Shown in pieces: positions 1 to 9,534 of a stretch of DNA of 64,000 nucleotides. The DNA is from Actinocatenispora thailandica (GTDB lineage Bacteria; Actinomycetota; Actinomycetes; Mycobacteriales; Micromonosporaceae), in contig NZ_AP023355.1 in NCBI RefSeq assembly GCF_016865425.1, forward strand, positions 3,842,198 through 3,906,197, given 5' to 3'. The notes beneath the pieces were generated by a model that searched no databases, had not been told where the DNA came from, and saw only the letters and a list, made by a program, of their open reading frames with translations. Each line of letters begins with the position of its first letter. Position 1 is the stretch's first letter. The position numbers were made by a program, and so were the translations under genes.

Positions 1-1025
1 GGGTCTACGCGCTGGTGGTGCTGTTCGCCGCGTTGTCGACGCTGTTGCTGGCCCGCGCGCTGGACCGGCCCCGGTTCTCCCGCTTCCTGCCGTACGTGCT
101 GGTCGTCGCGGTGCTCGGTGCGCTCAACGTGATCTCGATGCTGCTGCTGGTCGCGCACGGGGTGCTGGTGCTGTCGCTGCGCCGGCGCGCCTTCGGCGGC
201 TGGTTCGCCGCGGCGGTGGTCGGCGCGGTGCCGGCCATCGTGGTGCTCGCGCTGTCGGCCGGTCAGCGCGGCCAGGTCAGCTGGATCGGGCCGTCGACGA
301 TCACCGGCCTGTCCACCCTGCCGTACAACCTGTTCGGAGCGACCGCCATCGGCGGCGCGCTGCTGGTGCTCGCCGCGCTGTCGGTGTCCTACCGGCATCC
401 CGCCCTGGTGTACAGCGCCTGGGCGGTGCTGCCGACGGTGACGCTGTTCCTGGCCGGGCACTTCACCTCCGTGTGGCTGCCGCGGTACGTGCTGTTCACG
501 GTGCCGGCGTGGGTGCTGCTTGCGGCCACCACCCTGGACCGCATCCCACTGGTACGAGGACTGCTCGTGGTGGCGGCGGTCGGCCTGGTGTCCCTGCCGG
601 CGCAGATCACCATCCGCGGCGAGGCCGGGCACGAGCAGGACACCCGCAAGCTGGCCACCATCATCGCGAACAACGAGCAGCTCGGCGACGGCATCGTCTA
701 CGGCACCGACGATCCGGGCGGTGGCTGGGTGGGCCGCGACACCGTCGCGCACTACCTGAGTCCCGGCTCTCGACCGAAGGACCTGATGGTCACCCAACCG
801 CAGCGCACCCACGGCAAGGTGCTCGCGATCGAGTGCAAGGACGCGACGAAGTGCCTGCCGGACAAGGTGACCCGGGTCTGGGTGGTGCGGCTCGGCTCGG
901 TGTCGGACCCGTTGCGCAATCTCGGCGGCAGCAAGGAGGAGGCGCTGCGTACCGCGTTCCAGACGAGCAAGACGTGGCACCCGGCCGGCCTGACGCTGGC
1001 CCTGCTGACACGCAAGCCGTCCTGA
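1..1025 (+). CDS. GT-C-like membrane glycosyltransferase, C-terminal part (5' end outside window)
   Basis: The frame is open from base 3, so the true start lies upstream; at least 340 residues are present. The first ~190 residues form several hydrophobic helices separated by short basic loops, followed by a soluble C-terminal domain of about 150 residues. The Arg-Tyr-Val-Leu stretch at the end of one helix and this overall plan resemble actinobacterial GT39/mannosyltransferase-type GT-C proteins, which use polyprenyl-phosphate sugars at the outer membrane face. Only the C-terminal half is visible, so the N-terminal catalytic Asp cannot be checked. The next gene starts 13 bp downstream on the same strand, which suggests one transcript with the GT2 synthase and the two glycosidases that follow. 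Confidence 0.6.
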   Translation, partial: VYALVVLFAALSTLLLARALDRPRFSRFLPYVLVVAVLGALNVISMLLLVAHGVLVLSLRRRAFGGWFAAAVVGAVPAIVVLALSAGQRGQVSWIGPSTITGLSTLPYNLFGATAIGGALLVLAALSVSYRHPALVYSAWAVLPTVTLFLAGHFTSVWLPRYVLFTVPAWVLLAATTLDRIPLVRGLLVVAAVGLVSLPAQITIRGEAGHEQDTRKLATIIANNEQLGDGIVYGTDDPGGGWVGRDTVAHYLSPGSRPKDLMVTQPQRTHGKVLAIECKDATKCLPDKVTRVWVVRLGSVSDPLRNLGGSKEEALRTAFQTSKTWHPAGLTLALLTRKPS

Positions 1026-1038
1026 CGCCGGAGGCATC

Positions 1039-2356
1039 GTGCTCGCGTTCCTGCTGCAGATCTCGGAGTGGCTGCACTCCGGCCACATCTACCCGTTCGC
1101 CGTGTTCATGGCGGTCATCTGGCTGTTGTGGCTGACCAAGGCGATCCTGGCCCGGCAGTACCGGCCGTGGCAGGCCGACTGGCACACCACCACCTCGGTG
1201 GTCATCCCGGTGGTGGACGAGGAGGAAGAGCTGTTCGTGTCGGTGCTGGAACGCATCGTGGTGCAGCGCCCGACCGAAGTCATCGTGGTCATCAACGGTC
1301 CTCGCAACGAGACGCTGGAAAAGGTGTGCGAACGCGTCGGAGTAGTGTGGACATGGACCAAAACCCCGGAAAGCGCAACGCGGTCGATATCGGGGTCAGC
1401 ATGGCCCGGGGGAGATCGTGGTGCTCGTCGACTCGGACACCATGTGGACCCGAGACACGCTGCGTGAGTTGGTGAAACCGTTCCGCGACCCGGAGGTCGG
1501 CGGGGTCAGCACCAGGCAGCGCATCCTCAACCCCGAGCGCGGCATGCTCACCCGCTGGGCCGACTGGCTGGAGAACATCCGCAACGAGTACTCGATGCCG
1601 GCGATGAGCGTGCTCGGCACCGTCGGGTGCCTGCCCGGCCGCACCATCGCGTTCCGCACCAAGATCCTGCGCGACAACATGGAGCGGTTCCGCACCGAGC
1701 CGTTCCTCGGTGTGTTCATCGAGGTCTCCGACGACCGCACGCTGACCAACTACACGCTGATGGACGGCTACAAGACCGTCGTGCAGTCCACCTCGCTGGT
1801 CTACACCGATGCCCCGACGAAACTGACGAAGCTGGTCAAGCAGCAGTTCCGGTGGGCCCGCGGCTCGCAGTACAACACGCTGCGGATGCTCGGCTGGATG
1901 CTGCGCAACGCGCCGGTGCTGGCCCTGTTCTACGTCGCCGACATCGTGGTGCCCTTCATCCTCATCGGCTCGTACGTGTCGTGGATCGTGTCACTGCTCG
2001 CCGGCAACAGGTCCGAGCTGTACGGGCGGCTGCCGCTGCCGGAGTCCGGCCTGCTGGCACTGTTCTCGCTGCTGGTGTTCAGCGCCATGATGACGATCAT
2101 GGGGCTGGGTATCCGGTTCGGCCGGCACTTCGCGTACCGGCCGAACGACATGGCCTACCTGCCGGTCTTCATGGTGATCAACACGTTCATCCTGATGCCG
2201 GTGCGGGTCGTCGGGTTCTTCCGGCTGGCGCACAACGCATCCTGGGGCACCCGGTCCGGCGGCTTCGCCGGCAAGCGCGGGCGCAACCCGCAGGCGCTGA
2301 TTCCCTATCTGCTGGGCGGTTTGCTGCTGGCCGCTACGGTGGTGAGCAGTGTCTAG
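1039..2356 (+). pseudogene. Processive GT2 (cellulose-synthase-like) glycosyltransferase, two frameshifts
   Basis: A membrane-embedded family 2 glycosyltransferase that would polymerise and export a polysaccharide. It starts at GTG 1039 with an N-terminal membrane helix and the GT-A strand SVVIPVVDEEEE. The frame then breaks twice. TWTKTP (frame of 1039) continues as GKRNAVDIGVSMARG one frame back near 1364-1367 (CCCC), and that continues as EIVVLVDSDT another frame back at 1408-1412 (GGGGG). Restored, the protein has the VDSD metal motif, a QQFRWARG motif equivalent to QxxRW, and four to five C-terminal membrane helices, about 438 residues in all. Each break needs one extra C or G, so sequencing error is more likely than a true pseudogene. 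Its stop overlaps the GH26 start by 8 bp, implying translational coupling. Confidence 0.8.
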
Positions 2357-3434
2357 GCATCGACTCATCTCCCACCGCAGCTACCGGATCTGGATGGGCG
2401 TCAACGCCGTCCTGCTGTTGCTGTTCTCCGGCGGCGTGCTCTACTTCACCGTCGGCAACGGCTTTCGCAGCACCCAGGCCGAAGCCCGCTCGATGCAGAC
2501 ACCGGACCCGACCGAGAGCGCGAAGCTCGCCGCGAAGATCCCCACCAAGCAGCAGGTGATGAACCCGCACGGCATCTACTTCGGGCTCTCCACCCCGCAG
2601 GCGCCGTGGTCGGACAGCGAGATCGACGACATCTCCGGGAAGGCGGGCGTGCGTCCCGACCTGCTGGAGTACTTCGTCAACTGGACCGAGGACTTCCGCC
2701 CCCAGGCGGTCGTCCAGGCGTACCGGCAGGGCGCCGTCCCGGCGATCACCTGGGAGCCGTGGGCCGGCCTGCAGAACGGCACCAGCCAGCCCGCGTACGC
2801 GCTGTCCCGGATCGTCGACGGCAAGTACGACGGCTACATCACCCGGTTCGCCACCGCGGTGCGCGACCAGCAGTGGCCGATCGTGCTGCGCTTCGGGCAC
2901 GAGATGAACGGCGACTGGTACCCGTGGTCGGAGAGCAAGTCCGGCAACCACCGCGGCGAGTACGTGCCGGCCTGGCGGCACGTGCACGACATCTTCGACA
3001 AGGTCGGCGCGACCAACGTGATCTGGGTGTGGAGCCCGAACATCACCCGCCCGGTGCCCAGCGTGGCGCTCGAACCGCTGTACCCGGGCGACAAGTACGT
3101 CGACTGGGTCGGCATGGTCGGCTACGCCGCCGACGAGCAGACCACCGCGACGCAGACCTTCCAGGACACCATCAAGCAGTTCCGCACCTTCACCCACAAG
3201 CGGATCCTGATCACCGAGACCGGTGCCGGCCCCGGCAAGAACCAGTCGGCCTGGACCACCAGCCTGTTCAACTGGTTGAAGAGCCGCACCGACATCGTCG
3301 GCTTCGTCTGGTTCGAGTACGACCACGAGGCCACCGGCACCAAGGACTGGCGGTTCACCGTCAACCAGGACACGCTGGACGCGTTCCGGTCCGGCATCAA
3401 GAAGATCCGGGTCGCGCGCCCGATCGAGCGCTGA
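2349..3434 (+). CDS. GH26 family glycosidase (endo-beta-mannanase-like), membrane anchored
   Basis: A 361-residue protein starting at GTG 2349 inside the end of the GT2 gene. Residues about 11-35 form a single hydrophobic anchor without a clear cleavage site, so the enzyme is probably tethered outside the membrane. The catalytic domain carries both GH26 signatures: acid/base Glu185 in RFGHEMNGDWYPW and nucleophile Glu290 in ILITETGAG. GH26 enzymes mostly cleave beta-1,4-mannan, with some acting on mixed-link glucan or xylan; substrate cannot be read from sequence. Placement directly after a processive synthase suggests trimming or release of the polymer that synthase makes, as glycosidases do in other exopolysaccharide loci (inference). 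Confidence 0.85.
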   Translation: MSRHRLISHRSYRIWMGVNAVLLLLFSGGVLYFTVGNGFRSTQAEARSMQTPDPTESAKLAAKIPTKQQVMNPHGIYFGLSTPQAPWSDSEIDDISGKAGVRPDLLEYFVNWTEDFRPQAVVQAYRQGAVPAITWEPWAGLQNGTSQPAYALSRIVDGKYDGYITRFATAVRDQQWPIVLRFGHEMNGDWYPWSESKSGNHRGEYVPAWRHVHDIFDKVGATNVIWVWSPNITRPVPSVALEPLYPGDKYVDWVGMVGYAADEQTTATQTFQDTIKQFRTFTHKRILITETGAGPGKNQSAWTTSLFNWLKSRTDIVGFVWFEYDHEATGTKDWRFTVNQDTLDAFRSGIKKIRVARPIER

Positions 3435-3448
3435 CGGGGCGGCAGGAC

Positions 3449-5734
3449 ATGACGCACCCGGACGACCAGCAGCCCGCCCAGCCACCGGCGGCCGGCGCGG
3501 CGCCGCTGCGCCGGCGCACCCTGCTCGCCGGTGGCGCCGCCGGGCTCGCCTCGGTCGGGCTGCTCACCGGTTGCGACCACGACCATCCGACCGGCAACAG
3601 CGGCGACCCGCCGCCGTCGATGGTCGACGACGTCGACCCGTTGATCGGCACCGCGACGCCGGGCAACACCTATCCCGGGGCGCACCTGCCGTTCGGGTTC
3701 GTCGCCGCGAGCCCGGACACCGACAACCCGTCCAGCGCCGGGTACACCCCGACCGACCCGATCGTCGGGTTCTCCCAGACGCACGTGTCCGGCACCGGCG
3801 GCGACAGCCGGTACGGCAACTTCCGGGTCACGCCGATCACCGGCCGGGTGCGGCTGGACGGGCTCGGCTCGGGCCGTTCCGGCGAGCACGCCGAACCGGG
3901 CTACTACAAGGTGCTGCTGACCCGCCCGAAGGTGCTCGCCGAGCTGACCGCGACCCGCCGGTGTGCCATCCACCGGTACACGTTCCCGGACGACAAGGGC
4001 GGCCACCTGGTCATCGACGCCAGTTCGGTGATCATGACCGGCGGCGCGCAGCAGCCGAAGCGCACCCGGCTCGCGGTGGTGGGCAACAACGGGGTCGAGG
4101 GTTCGGTCACCGTGACCGGCGGCTGGGGCGACCGCGGCGGGCAGTACACGCTGCACTTCGCGGCCCGGCTGGACCAGCACTTCACCGACGTGGCCACGTT
4201 CGTCGACGGGGCCGTCGACCACGGGTTCCGGGAGGTCACCGGGAAGGCCAAGCAGCGGGTCGGCGCGATCCTGACCGTTCGCCCCTCGCTGCGCCACTCC
4301 GTGCAGCTGCGCCTCGCCGTCTCGTTCGTCTCCGTCGCGCAGGCCCGGTCCACCTTGGACAAGGAACTCGGCCTGCGCTCGTTCGACGCGGTGCGCACCG
4401 ATGCGAAGGCCGCCTGGCGGGACGCGATGAGTCGGGCGGTGGTCTCCGGCGGCACCGCCGAGCAGCGCACCGTGTTCGCCACCGCGCTCTACCACTGCCA
4501 GCTGATGCCACACGACGTGACCGGCGAGAACGTCTGGTGGCAGGGCAAGACGCCGCACTACGAGGACTTCTACACGCTCTGGGACACCCACCGGGCGGTG
4601 CATCCGCTGCTGACGCTGATCCAGCCGAAGCGGCAGGCCCAGATGGTCAACTCGCTGATCGAGACCTACCAGTACACCGGCTGGTTGCCGGACGCGCGGA
4701 TCGCCGGGGTCAACTCCTACATCCAGGGTGGTACCTCCGGCGACGTGGTGATCGCCGACGCGGTGCTGAAGAAACTGCCCGGCATCGACGTCGAGACCGG
4801 CTACCGGGCGATCCGCAAGGACGGTGAAGAGAACTCGCCGAAGCCGCAGATCGAGGGCCGGGAGCTGGACGACTACCTGCAGCTGGGTTATCTCGCGATC
4901 GACGCGCAGCGCCCCGACGACCCGCACGGCAGCCGGGTCGCCTCGCGCACCCTGGAGTACGCGTACGAGGACTTCTGCATCGGCCGGGTGGCCGAGCACG
5001 TCGGCGACGACGCGGTCGCGGCGAGGTACCACGAACGCGCGAAGAACTGGGCGAACCTGTGGGACGCCAGCAGCGGCGTGATCCGCCCGCGCTACTCCGA
5101 CGGCCGCTTCCTGTCGCCGTTCGACCCGAACGACGCGACCACGCCCTACTTCTACGAGGGCAGCGCCTTCCAGTACACCACCATGGTGCCGCACGACGTG
5201 CCCGGCCTGATCGACCGGTTCGGCGGCGACAAGAAGTTCGTCGCCTTCCTCGACCGGCTGTTCAGCCGCGACCGGTACGACGCGTCGAACGAGCCGGACC
5301 TGCTCGCGCCCTACCTCTACCTGCACGCCGGCCGGCCGGACCGGACCGCCGACCTGACCCGCAAGCTGCTCGCGACCGGCTACCACGCCGGCCCGGACGG
5401 GCTGCCCGGCAACGACGACGCCGGCGCGATGTCCGCCTGGTACGTGTGGACCGCGCTCGGCCTCTACCCCAACCCCGGCCAGGACTGGTACTACCTGACC
5501 AGCCCACTGTTCGAGCACGCCGCGCTGCGGTTGGCGGGCGGCAAGACGCTCACCATCACCGCGCCGGGCGCCTCGGACACCCACCGGTACGTGCAGTCCG
5601 TGCAGTTGGGTGGCAAGCCGGTGCCGGGGCCGTGGCTGCCGCACGCGGAGCTGATCCGCGGCGGCGAGCTGCGGTTCCGGCTCGGCCCGAAGCCGTCCGG
5701 ATGGGGCGTCGGCAGCCGCCCACCCAAGCCCTGA
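3449..5734 (+). CDS. GH92 family alpha-mannosidase-like lipoprotein
   Basis: A 761-residue exported glycosidase. The ATG at 3449, 14 bp after the GH26 stop, begins a signal region with an RRRTLLAGG twin-arginine-like segment and the lipobox LLTGC, so it is probably a lipoprotein. The mature part opens with VDPLIGTATPGNTYPGAHLP and contains THVSGTGGDSRYGN, DTHRAVHPLLTLIQP and GNDDAGAMSAWYVW, all typical of GH92. Known GH92 members are calcium-dependent exo-alpha-mannosidases. The length is normal for the family. Together with the GH26 gene upstream it implies a mannose-containing surface polymer, either made here or scavenged. This is the last gene of the forward block. Confidence 0.9.
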   Translation: MTHPDDQQPAQPPAAGAAPLRRRTLLAGGAAGLASVGLLTGCDHDHPTGNSGDPPPSMVDDVDPLIGTATPGNTYPGAHLPFGFVAASPDTDNPSSAGYTPTDPIVGFSQTHVSGTGGDSRYGNFRVTPITGRVRLDGLGSGRSGEHAEPGYYKVLLTRPKVLAELTATRRCAIHRYTFPDDKGGHLVIDASSVIMTGGAQQPKRTRLAVVGNNGVEGSVTVTGGWGDRGGQYTLHFAARLDQHFTDVATFVDGAVDHGFREVTGKAKQRVGAILTVRPSLRHSVQLRLAVSFVSVAQARSTLDKELGLRSFDAVRTDAKAAWRDAMSRAVVSGGTAEQRTVFATALYHCQLMPHDVTGENVWWQGKTPHYEDFYTLWDTHRAVHPLLTLIQPKRQAQMVNSLIETYQYTGWLPDARIAGVNSYIQGGTSGDVVIADAVLKKLPGIDVETGYRAIRKDGEENSPKPQIEGRELDDYLQLGYLAIDAQRPDDPHGSRVASRTLEYAYEDFCIGRVAEHVGDDAVAARYHERAKNWANLWDASSGVIRPRYSDGRFLSPFDPNDATTPYFYEGSAFQYTTMVPHDVPGLIDRFGGDKKFVAFLDRLFSRDRYDASNEPDLLAPYLYLHAGRPDRTADLTRKLLATGYHAGPDGLPGNDDAGAMSAWYVWTALGLYPNPGQDWYYLTSPLFEHAALRLAGGKTLTITAPGASDTHRYVQSVQLGGKPVPGPWLPHAELIRGGELRFRLGPKPSGWGVGSRPPKP

Positions 5735-5912
5735 TCTCTGGCAGCCGCCGTGGGCTCCACCGGCGGCGACGAGGCGATCGAGCAGCGCGGCCACGGCTGC
5801 GTCGGCGTCGGAGCCGATGCCGGTGTCCAGGACGACACGGGGGTCAGGTCGGTCCCCGATGGCGCGGTGGGTCGCGTCCGGCCCCGGTGGCGGGCCGGCC
5901 AGTGCCGGCGGG

Positions 5913-7862
5913 TCAGCGGGCGGGACGGCGCAACTGGCCGGCGGCGGCACCGACGGTACCGGCGTGGTCGGAGTCGACGCCGGCGATCCAGCCGGTGACC
6001 TGGCGCGCCACGTCCTGCGCGGTCAGGCCGAGCGCGGCCAGGATCTCGGCGCGGGTGCCCTGCGGGTGGAAACCGACCGGTACGGCGATGTCGCGCACCG
6101 GCACCGGCACCTCGGCGTCGGACAGCGCCTGCACGACGGCCGTGCCGAAACCGCCGGCGCGTACCCCGTCCTCGACGGTGACGACCAGCCGGTGTTCGGT
6201 GGCGAGGTCGACGATGCGCGGCGACACCGGCCGGACCCAGCGCGGGTCGACCACGGTCACCCCGTAGCCCTGTCCGGCGAGCCGCTCGGCCACGTCCATC
6301 GCCAGGTGCGCGAACGAGCCGACGGCGACCAGCAACACGTCGGCGCGGGCGTCGCGGCGCAGCACGTCGATCGCGCCGATGCCGTCGCCGAGCCGTTCGA
6401 CCGCCGGCAGCTCGGCCGGCAGCGAGCCGGTCGGGAAACGCACCACGGTCGGGCCGTCGTCGACGGCGACCGCCTCCCGGAACTCCTCCGCGACCCGGGC
6501 CCCGTCACGCGGCGCGGCGAGCCGCAGGCCGGGCACGACGCCGAGGATCGAGGTGTCCCAGATGCCGTAGTGGCTGGGGCCGTCGGGGCCGGTGATGCCG
6601 GCCCGGTCCAGCACGAACGTCACCGGCAGCTCGTGCAGCGCGACGTCCAGCAGGAGCTGGTCGAACGCCCGGTTGAGGAACGTCGAGTACAGCGCGACGA
6701 CCGGGTGCATGCCGCCCAGCGCGAGCCCGGCGGCGGAGGTCACCGCGTGCTGCTCGGCGATGCCGACGTCGAACACCCGGTCCGGGTACACCTCGCGCAG
6801 CTTCTCGATGCCGGTCGGTCCGGCCATCGCGGCGGTGATGCCGACGATGTCGCTGCGTTCCCCGGCGACCTTGACCAGCTCGGCGGCGAACGCGCTGGTC
6901 CACTTCGCGCTCGGCTTCGCGAGCGGCCGGCCGGTCTCCGGGTCGAACGCGCCGGGCCCGTGCAGGCGGTCGGCGGCGTCGGTCTCGGCCGGCTGGTACC
7001 CGCGGCCCTTCTGGGTCATCGCGTGCACGATGACCGGCCCGCCGAACCGCTTCGCCTTCACCAGCGCGCTCTCCAGCGCGAGGATGTCGTGCCCGTCCAC
7101 CGGACCGACGTACTTGAGGCCCAGGTCCTCGAACATCGGCTGCGGCGCCAGCGCGTCCTTGAGCCCCTTCTTGACCGCGTGCAGCACCTCGTAGGCCGGC
7201 GGGCCGACCAGCGGGGTGCGGCTCAGCGAGTCCTTCACCCGCTCCAGCACCCGCTCGTACCCGGGGCTCAGGCGCAGCGAGGCGAGGTGGCTCGCCAGCC
7301 CGCCGATGGTCGGCGAGTACGACCGACCGTTGTCGTTGACGACGATGACCAGCGGGCGGTCCGAGGCGGCGATGTTGTTCAACGCCTCCCAGCACATGCC
7401 GCCGGTCAGCGCGCCGTCACCGACCACCGCGACCACGTGCCGCCGCTCCCCCTTCAACGCGTACGCCTTGGCCAGGCCGTCGGCGTAGGACAGGGCGGTG
7501 GAGGCGTGCGAGTTCTCGATCGTGTCGTGCTCGCTCTCGGCCCGGCACGGGTAACCGGACAGCCCGTCGCGCTGCCGCAGCGAGTCGAACCCGGGCTGTC
7601 GGCCGGTGAGCATCTTGTGCACGTACGCCTGGTGGCCGGTGTCGAACAGGATCCGGTCGTCGGGCGAGTCGAACACCCGGTGCAGCGCGAGCGTCAGCTC
7701 CACCACCCCCAGGTTCGGGCCCAGGTGTCCGCCGGTCTTCGCGACCTTGGTGACCAGGAACTCGCGGATCTGGCTCGCCAGCTCGGGCAACCGGTCGGCC
7801 GGCACCCGGCGCAGGTCGGCGGGCGAGTGCACGGAGCCGAGCAGGCCGTCAGGCGATGTCAT
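5913..7862 (-). CDS. dxs: 1-deoxy-D-xylulose-5-phosphate synthase
   Basis: A 649-residue, full-length Dxs. This TPP enzyme condenses pyruvate and glyceraldehyde 3-phosphate in the first step of the non-mevalonate isoprenoid pathway. Visible hallmarks include [16 protein letters not shown] and the DTGHQAY stretch near the N-terminus, the TPP/Mg motif [32 protein letters not shown], and the transketolase-like middle and C-terminal domains ([29 protein letters not shown]). The start is ATG 7862. A 178-bp gap separates its end from the convergent GH92 gene. In many actinobacteria dxs lies close to the RNA methyltransferase, TrkA and dut block; here that block is 15 kb away because the anmK/transport region lies between. 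Confidence 0.97.
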   Translation of the reverse strand: MTSPDGLLGSVHSPADLRRVPADRLPELASQIREFLVTKVAKTGGHLGPNLGVVELTLALHRVFDSPDDRILFDTGHQAYVHKMLTGRQPGFDSLRQRDGLSGYPCRAESEHDTIENSHASTALSYADGLAKAYALKGERRHVVAVVGDGALTGGMCWEALNNIAASDRPLVIVVNDNGRSYSPTIGGLASHLASLRLSPGYERVLERVKDSLSRTPLVGPPAYEVLHAVKKGLKDALAPQPMFEDLGLKYVGPVDGHDILALESALVKAKRFGGPVIVHAMTQKGRGYQPAETDAADRLHGPGAFDPETGRPLAKPSAKWTSAFAAELVKVAGERSDIVGITAAMAGPTGIEKLREVYPDRVFDVGIAEQHAVTSAAGLALGGMHPVVALYSTFLNRAFDQLLLDVALHELPVTFVLDRAGITGPDGPSHYGIWDTSILGVVPGLRLAAPRDGARVAEEFREAVAVDDGPTVVRFPTGSLPAELPAVERLGDGIGAIDVLRRDARADVLLVAVGSFAHLAMDVAERLAGQGYGVTVVDPRWVRPVSPRIVDLATEHRLVVTVEDGVRAGGFGTAVVQALSDAEVPVPVRDIAVPVGFHPQGTRAEILAALGLTAQDVARQVTGWIAGVDSDHAGTVGAAAGQLRRPAR

Positions 7863-8069
7863 GGGGACGAAGTCTAGACCCGCACGGCGGGTCGCACCCG
7901 CGAGCGAGACGAGGAGGCGATGACATTCGCGCAGTCATTCCCCCACTCCTTCACAACTCCGCCACAAACCGCGACCGGACACCCAGCGCTGTCGATCGCG
8001 GACACATCGTCCCAGCGGTCGCGCCGGTTCACCGGCCGCGGGAACCACCCCGGGCGGCCGGCGACCCGG

Positions 8070-9386
8070 TCATTTCAGCCGCAATCGGGCAGGCATCGTG
8101 GCGGGCCGGGGCAGCCGCAGCGGCGTCCTACCGGGGGTGATCGCGCCGAGGACCGCGGCACGCTGCGCACCGGTGACGCTGGGCAGGGCGCCCGGCAGGC
8201 CGTGCCAGGTCAGCCAGCCGAGCAGGGCGAACGCGTACGCCTCCTTCGCGTCGGCGTCGATGCCGTACGTGTCGATGGGGATCAGCCGGCAGCCGGCGAG
8301 CGCGGCGATCCGGTCGGTGAGGACCGGGTTGCGCAGGCCGCCGCCGGCGGCGACCACCTCGGCGATGTGATGCCCGCGCAACTGGTCGGCGACGGTACGG
8401 GCGGTCAGCTCGGTCAGCGTGGCCACGACGTCCTCGCCGCGCTCGTCCCCGGTCAGGAAGCCGTCCAGGTAGCCGGGGTGGAACAGCTCCTTGCCGGTCG
8501 ACTTGGGCGCCGGCGCCGCGTAGTACGGCTCGGCCAGCAGCGCGGCGAGCAGCTCCGGCAGCACCGTACCGGCGGCGGCGCGCCGCCCGCCGGCGTCGTA
8601 CGGCTCGCCGAAGAACCGCGCGCACGCCACGTCGATCAGCGCGTTGGCCGGGCCGGTGTCGTATCCGAGTACGCCCGCCCCGGCGCCCCCGGCCGGGGCA
8701 CTGCCGGGCGGCTCGGCGCCGCCCGGGGCGGCGCCGCACGGTGCCGCACCGCTTCCGGCGGCGTCCGACGGTGCCGAGCCGTCCCGGGCGGCATCGGACG
8801 GCGCGGTGGCCACCGGGAGCACGGTGATGTTGGCGATGCCGCCGAGGTTGAGCGCGGCCCGGCGCGGCCCACCGGGTTCGGGGGTGAGCAGCAGCGCGTC
8901 GAACAGCGGTACCAGCGGGGCGCCCTGGCCGCCCGCCGCGATGTCGGCGGACCGGACGTCGGAGACCACCGGCAGGCCGGTCGCCGCGGCGAGCCAGGCC
9001 GGCTCGCCGAGTTGCAGGGTGCCGAGCGCACGGCCCCGGTCGACCCAGTGGTACACCGTCTGGCCGTGCGAGCAGACCAGGTCGGCGGTGCCGGCGCACA
9101 GCTCGGTCACCGCGCGCCGCGCCGCCGCAGCGTACGCCTGGCCGAGTTCGGTGGTCAACCGGCAGACCGCCTCGATGGTGGTCGGCGCCGGTGGCAGGAT
9201 CGCGCCGATCGCGGCCCGCAGCCCGTCCTCGTACCGCACGCTGAGCGCGCCGAGCGGCCGCAGCAGCAGCGTGTCGCCGTCCCGCTCGAACTCGGCCGCG
9301 GCCACGTCGATCGCGTCGTACGAGGTGCCCGACATGAGGCCGACCACCCGTGTAGTGCCGCCGCTGGCCGGCGTCTCGCCGTTCAT
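8070..9386 (-). CDS. anmK: Anhydro-N-acetylmuramic acid kinase
   Basis: AnmK opens the 1,6-anhydro ring of anhydro-MurNAc and phosphorylates it to MurNAc-6-phosphate during cell-wall recycling. Signatures are VVGLMSGTSYDAIDVA at residues 14-29, CSHGQTVYHW, LNLGGIANITVLP, GYDTGPANALID and the late VAAGGGLRNP. The protein is 438 residues, about 50 longer than usual. The excess is an Ala/Gly/Pro/Ser-rich segment at residues ~194-239, between LGGIANITVLP and GYDTGPANALID, probably a surface loop. The gene lies 148 bp downstream of a serine hydrolase on the same strand, consistent with co-transcription in a muropeptide recycling unit. Confidence 0.95.
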   Translation of the reverse strand: MNGETPASGGTTRVVGLMSGTSYDAIDVAAAEFERDGDTLLLRPLGALSVRYEDGLRAAIGAILPPAPTTIEAVCRLTTELGQAYAAAARRAVTELCAGTADLVCSHGQTVYHWVDRGRALGTLQLGEPAWLAAATGLPVVSDVRSADIAAGGQGAPLVPLFDALLLTPEPGGPRRAALNLGGIANITVLPVATAPSDAARDGSAPSDAAGSGAAPCGAAPGGAEPPGSAPAGGAGAGVLGYDTGPANALIDVACARFFGEPYDAGGRRAAAGTVLPELLAALLAEPYYAAPAPKSTGKELFHPGYLDGFLTGDERGEDVVATLTELTARTVADQLRGHHIAEVVAAGGGLRNPVLTDRIAALAGCRLIPIDTYGIDADAKEAYAFALLGWLTWHGLPGALPSVTGAQRAAVLGAITPGRTPLRLPRPATMPARLRLK

Positions 9387-9534
9387 GTCCGCTCCACCGG
9401 GTCGAAGTGCGCGTTGTCGGTCATGTCGGCTCCTTCACCGAAGAACGTGTGGTCGGGCAGGCCCGGTCCGCCGCGGCACGGCCCGCGCCGTCGGCCGCGC
9501 CGGCTCCGCGGCGAGATCCGGCTCCGCGGCGATG

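Noticed and set aside
3122-5950. A 942-codon open frame on the reverse strand across GH26 and GH92
   Set aside because: It is antisense to two well-supported glycosidases and Arg/Val/Gly-rich with no recognisable motif, a GC-codon shadow.
5817-7877. A 686-codon forward frame opposite dxs
   Set aside because: dxs on the reverse strand is certain; the forward translation is low-complexity His/Arg/Gln-rich.
7930-7975. TCAC/CCAC repeats upstream of dxs as a second PhoP-like array
   Set aside because: Only two units are at 11-bp spacing and one lacks the TCAC core; too weak.
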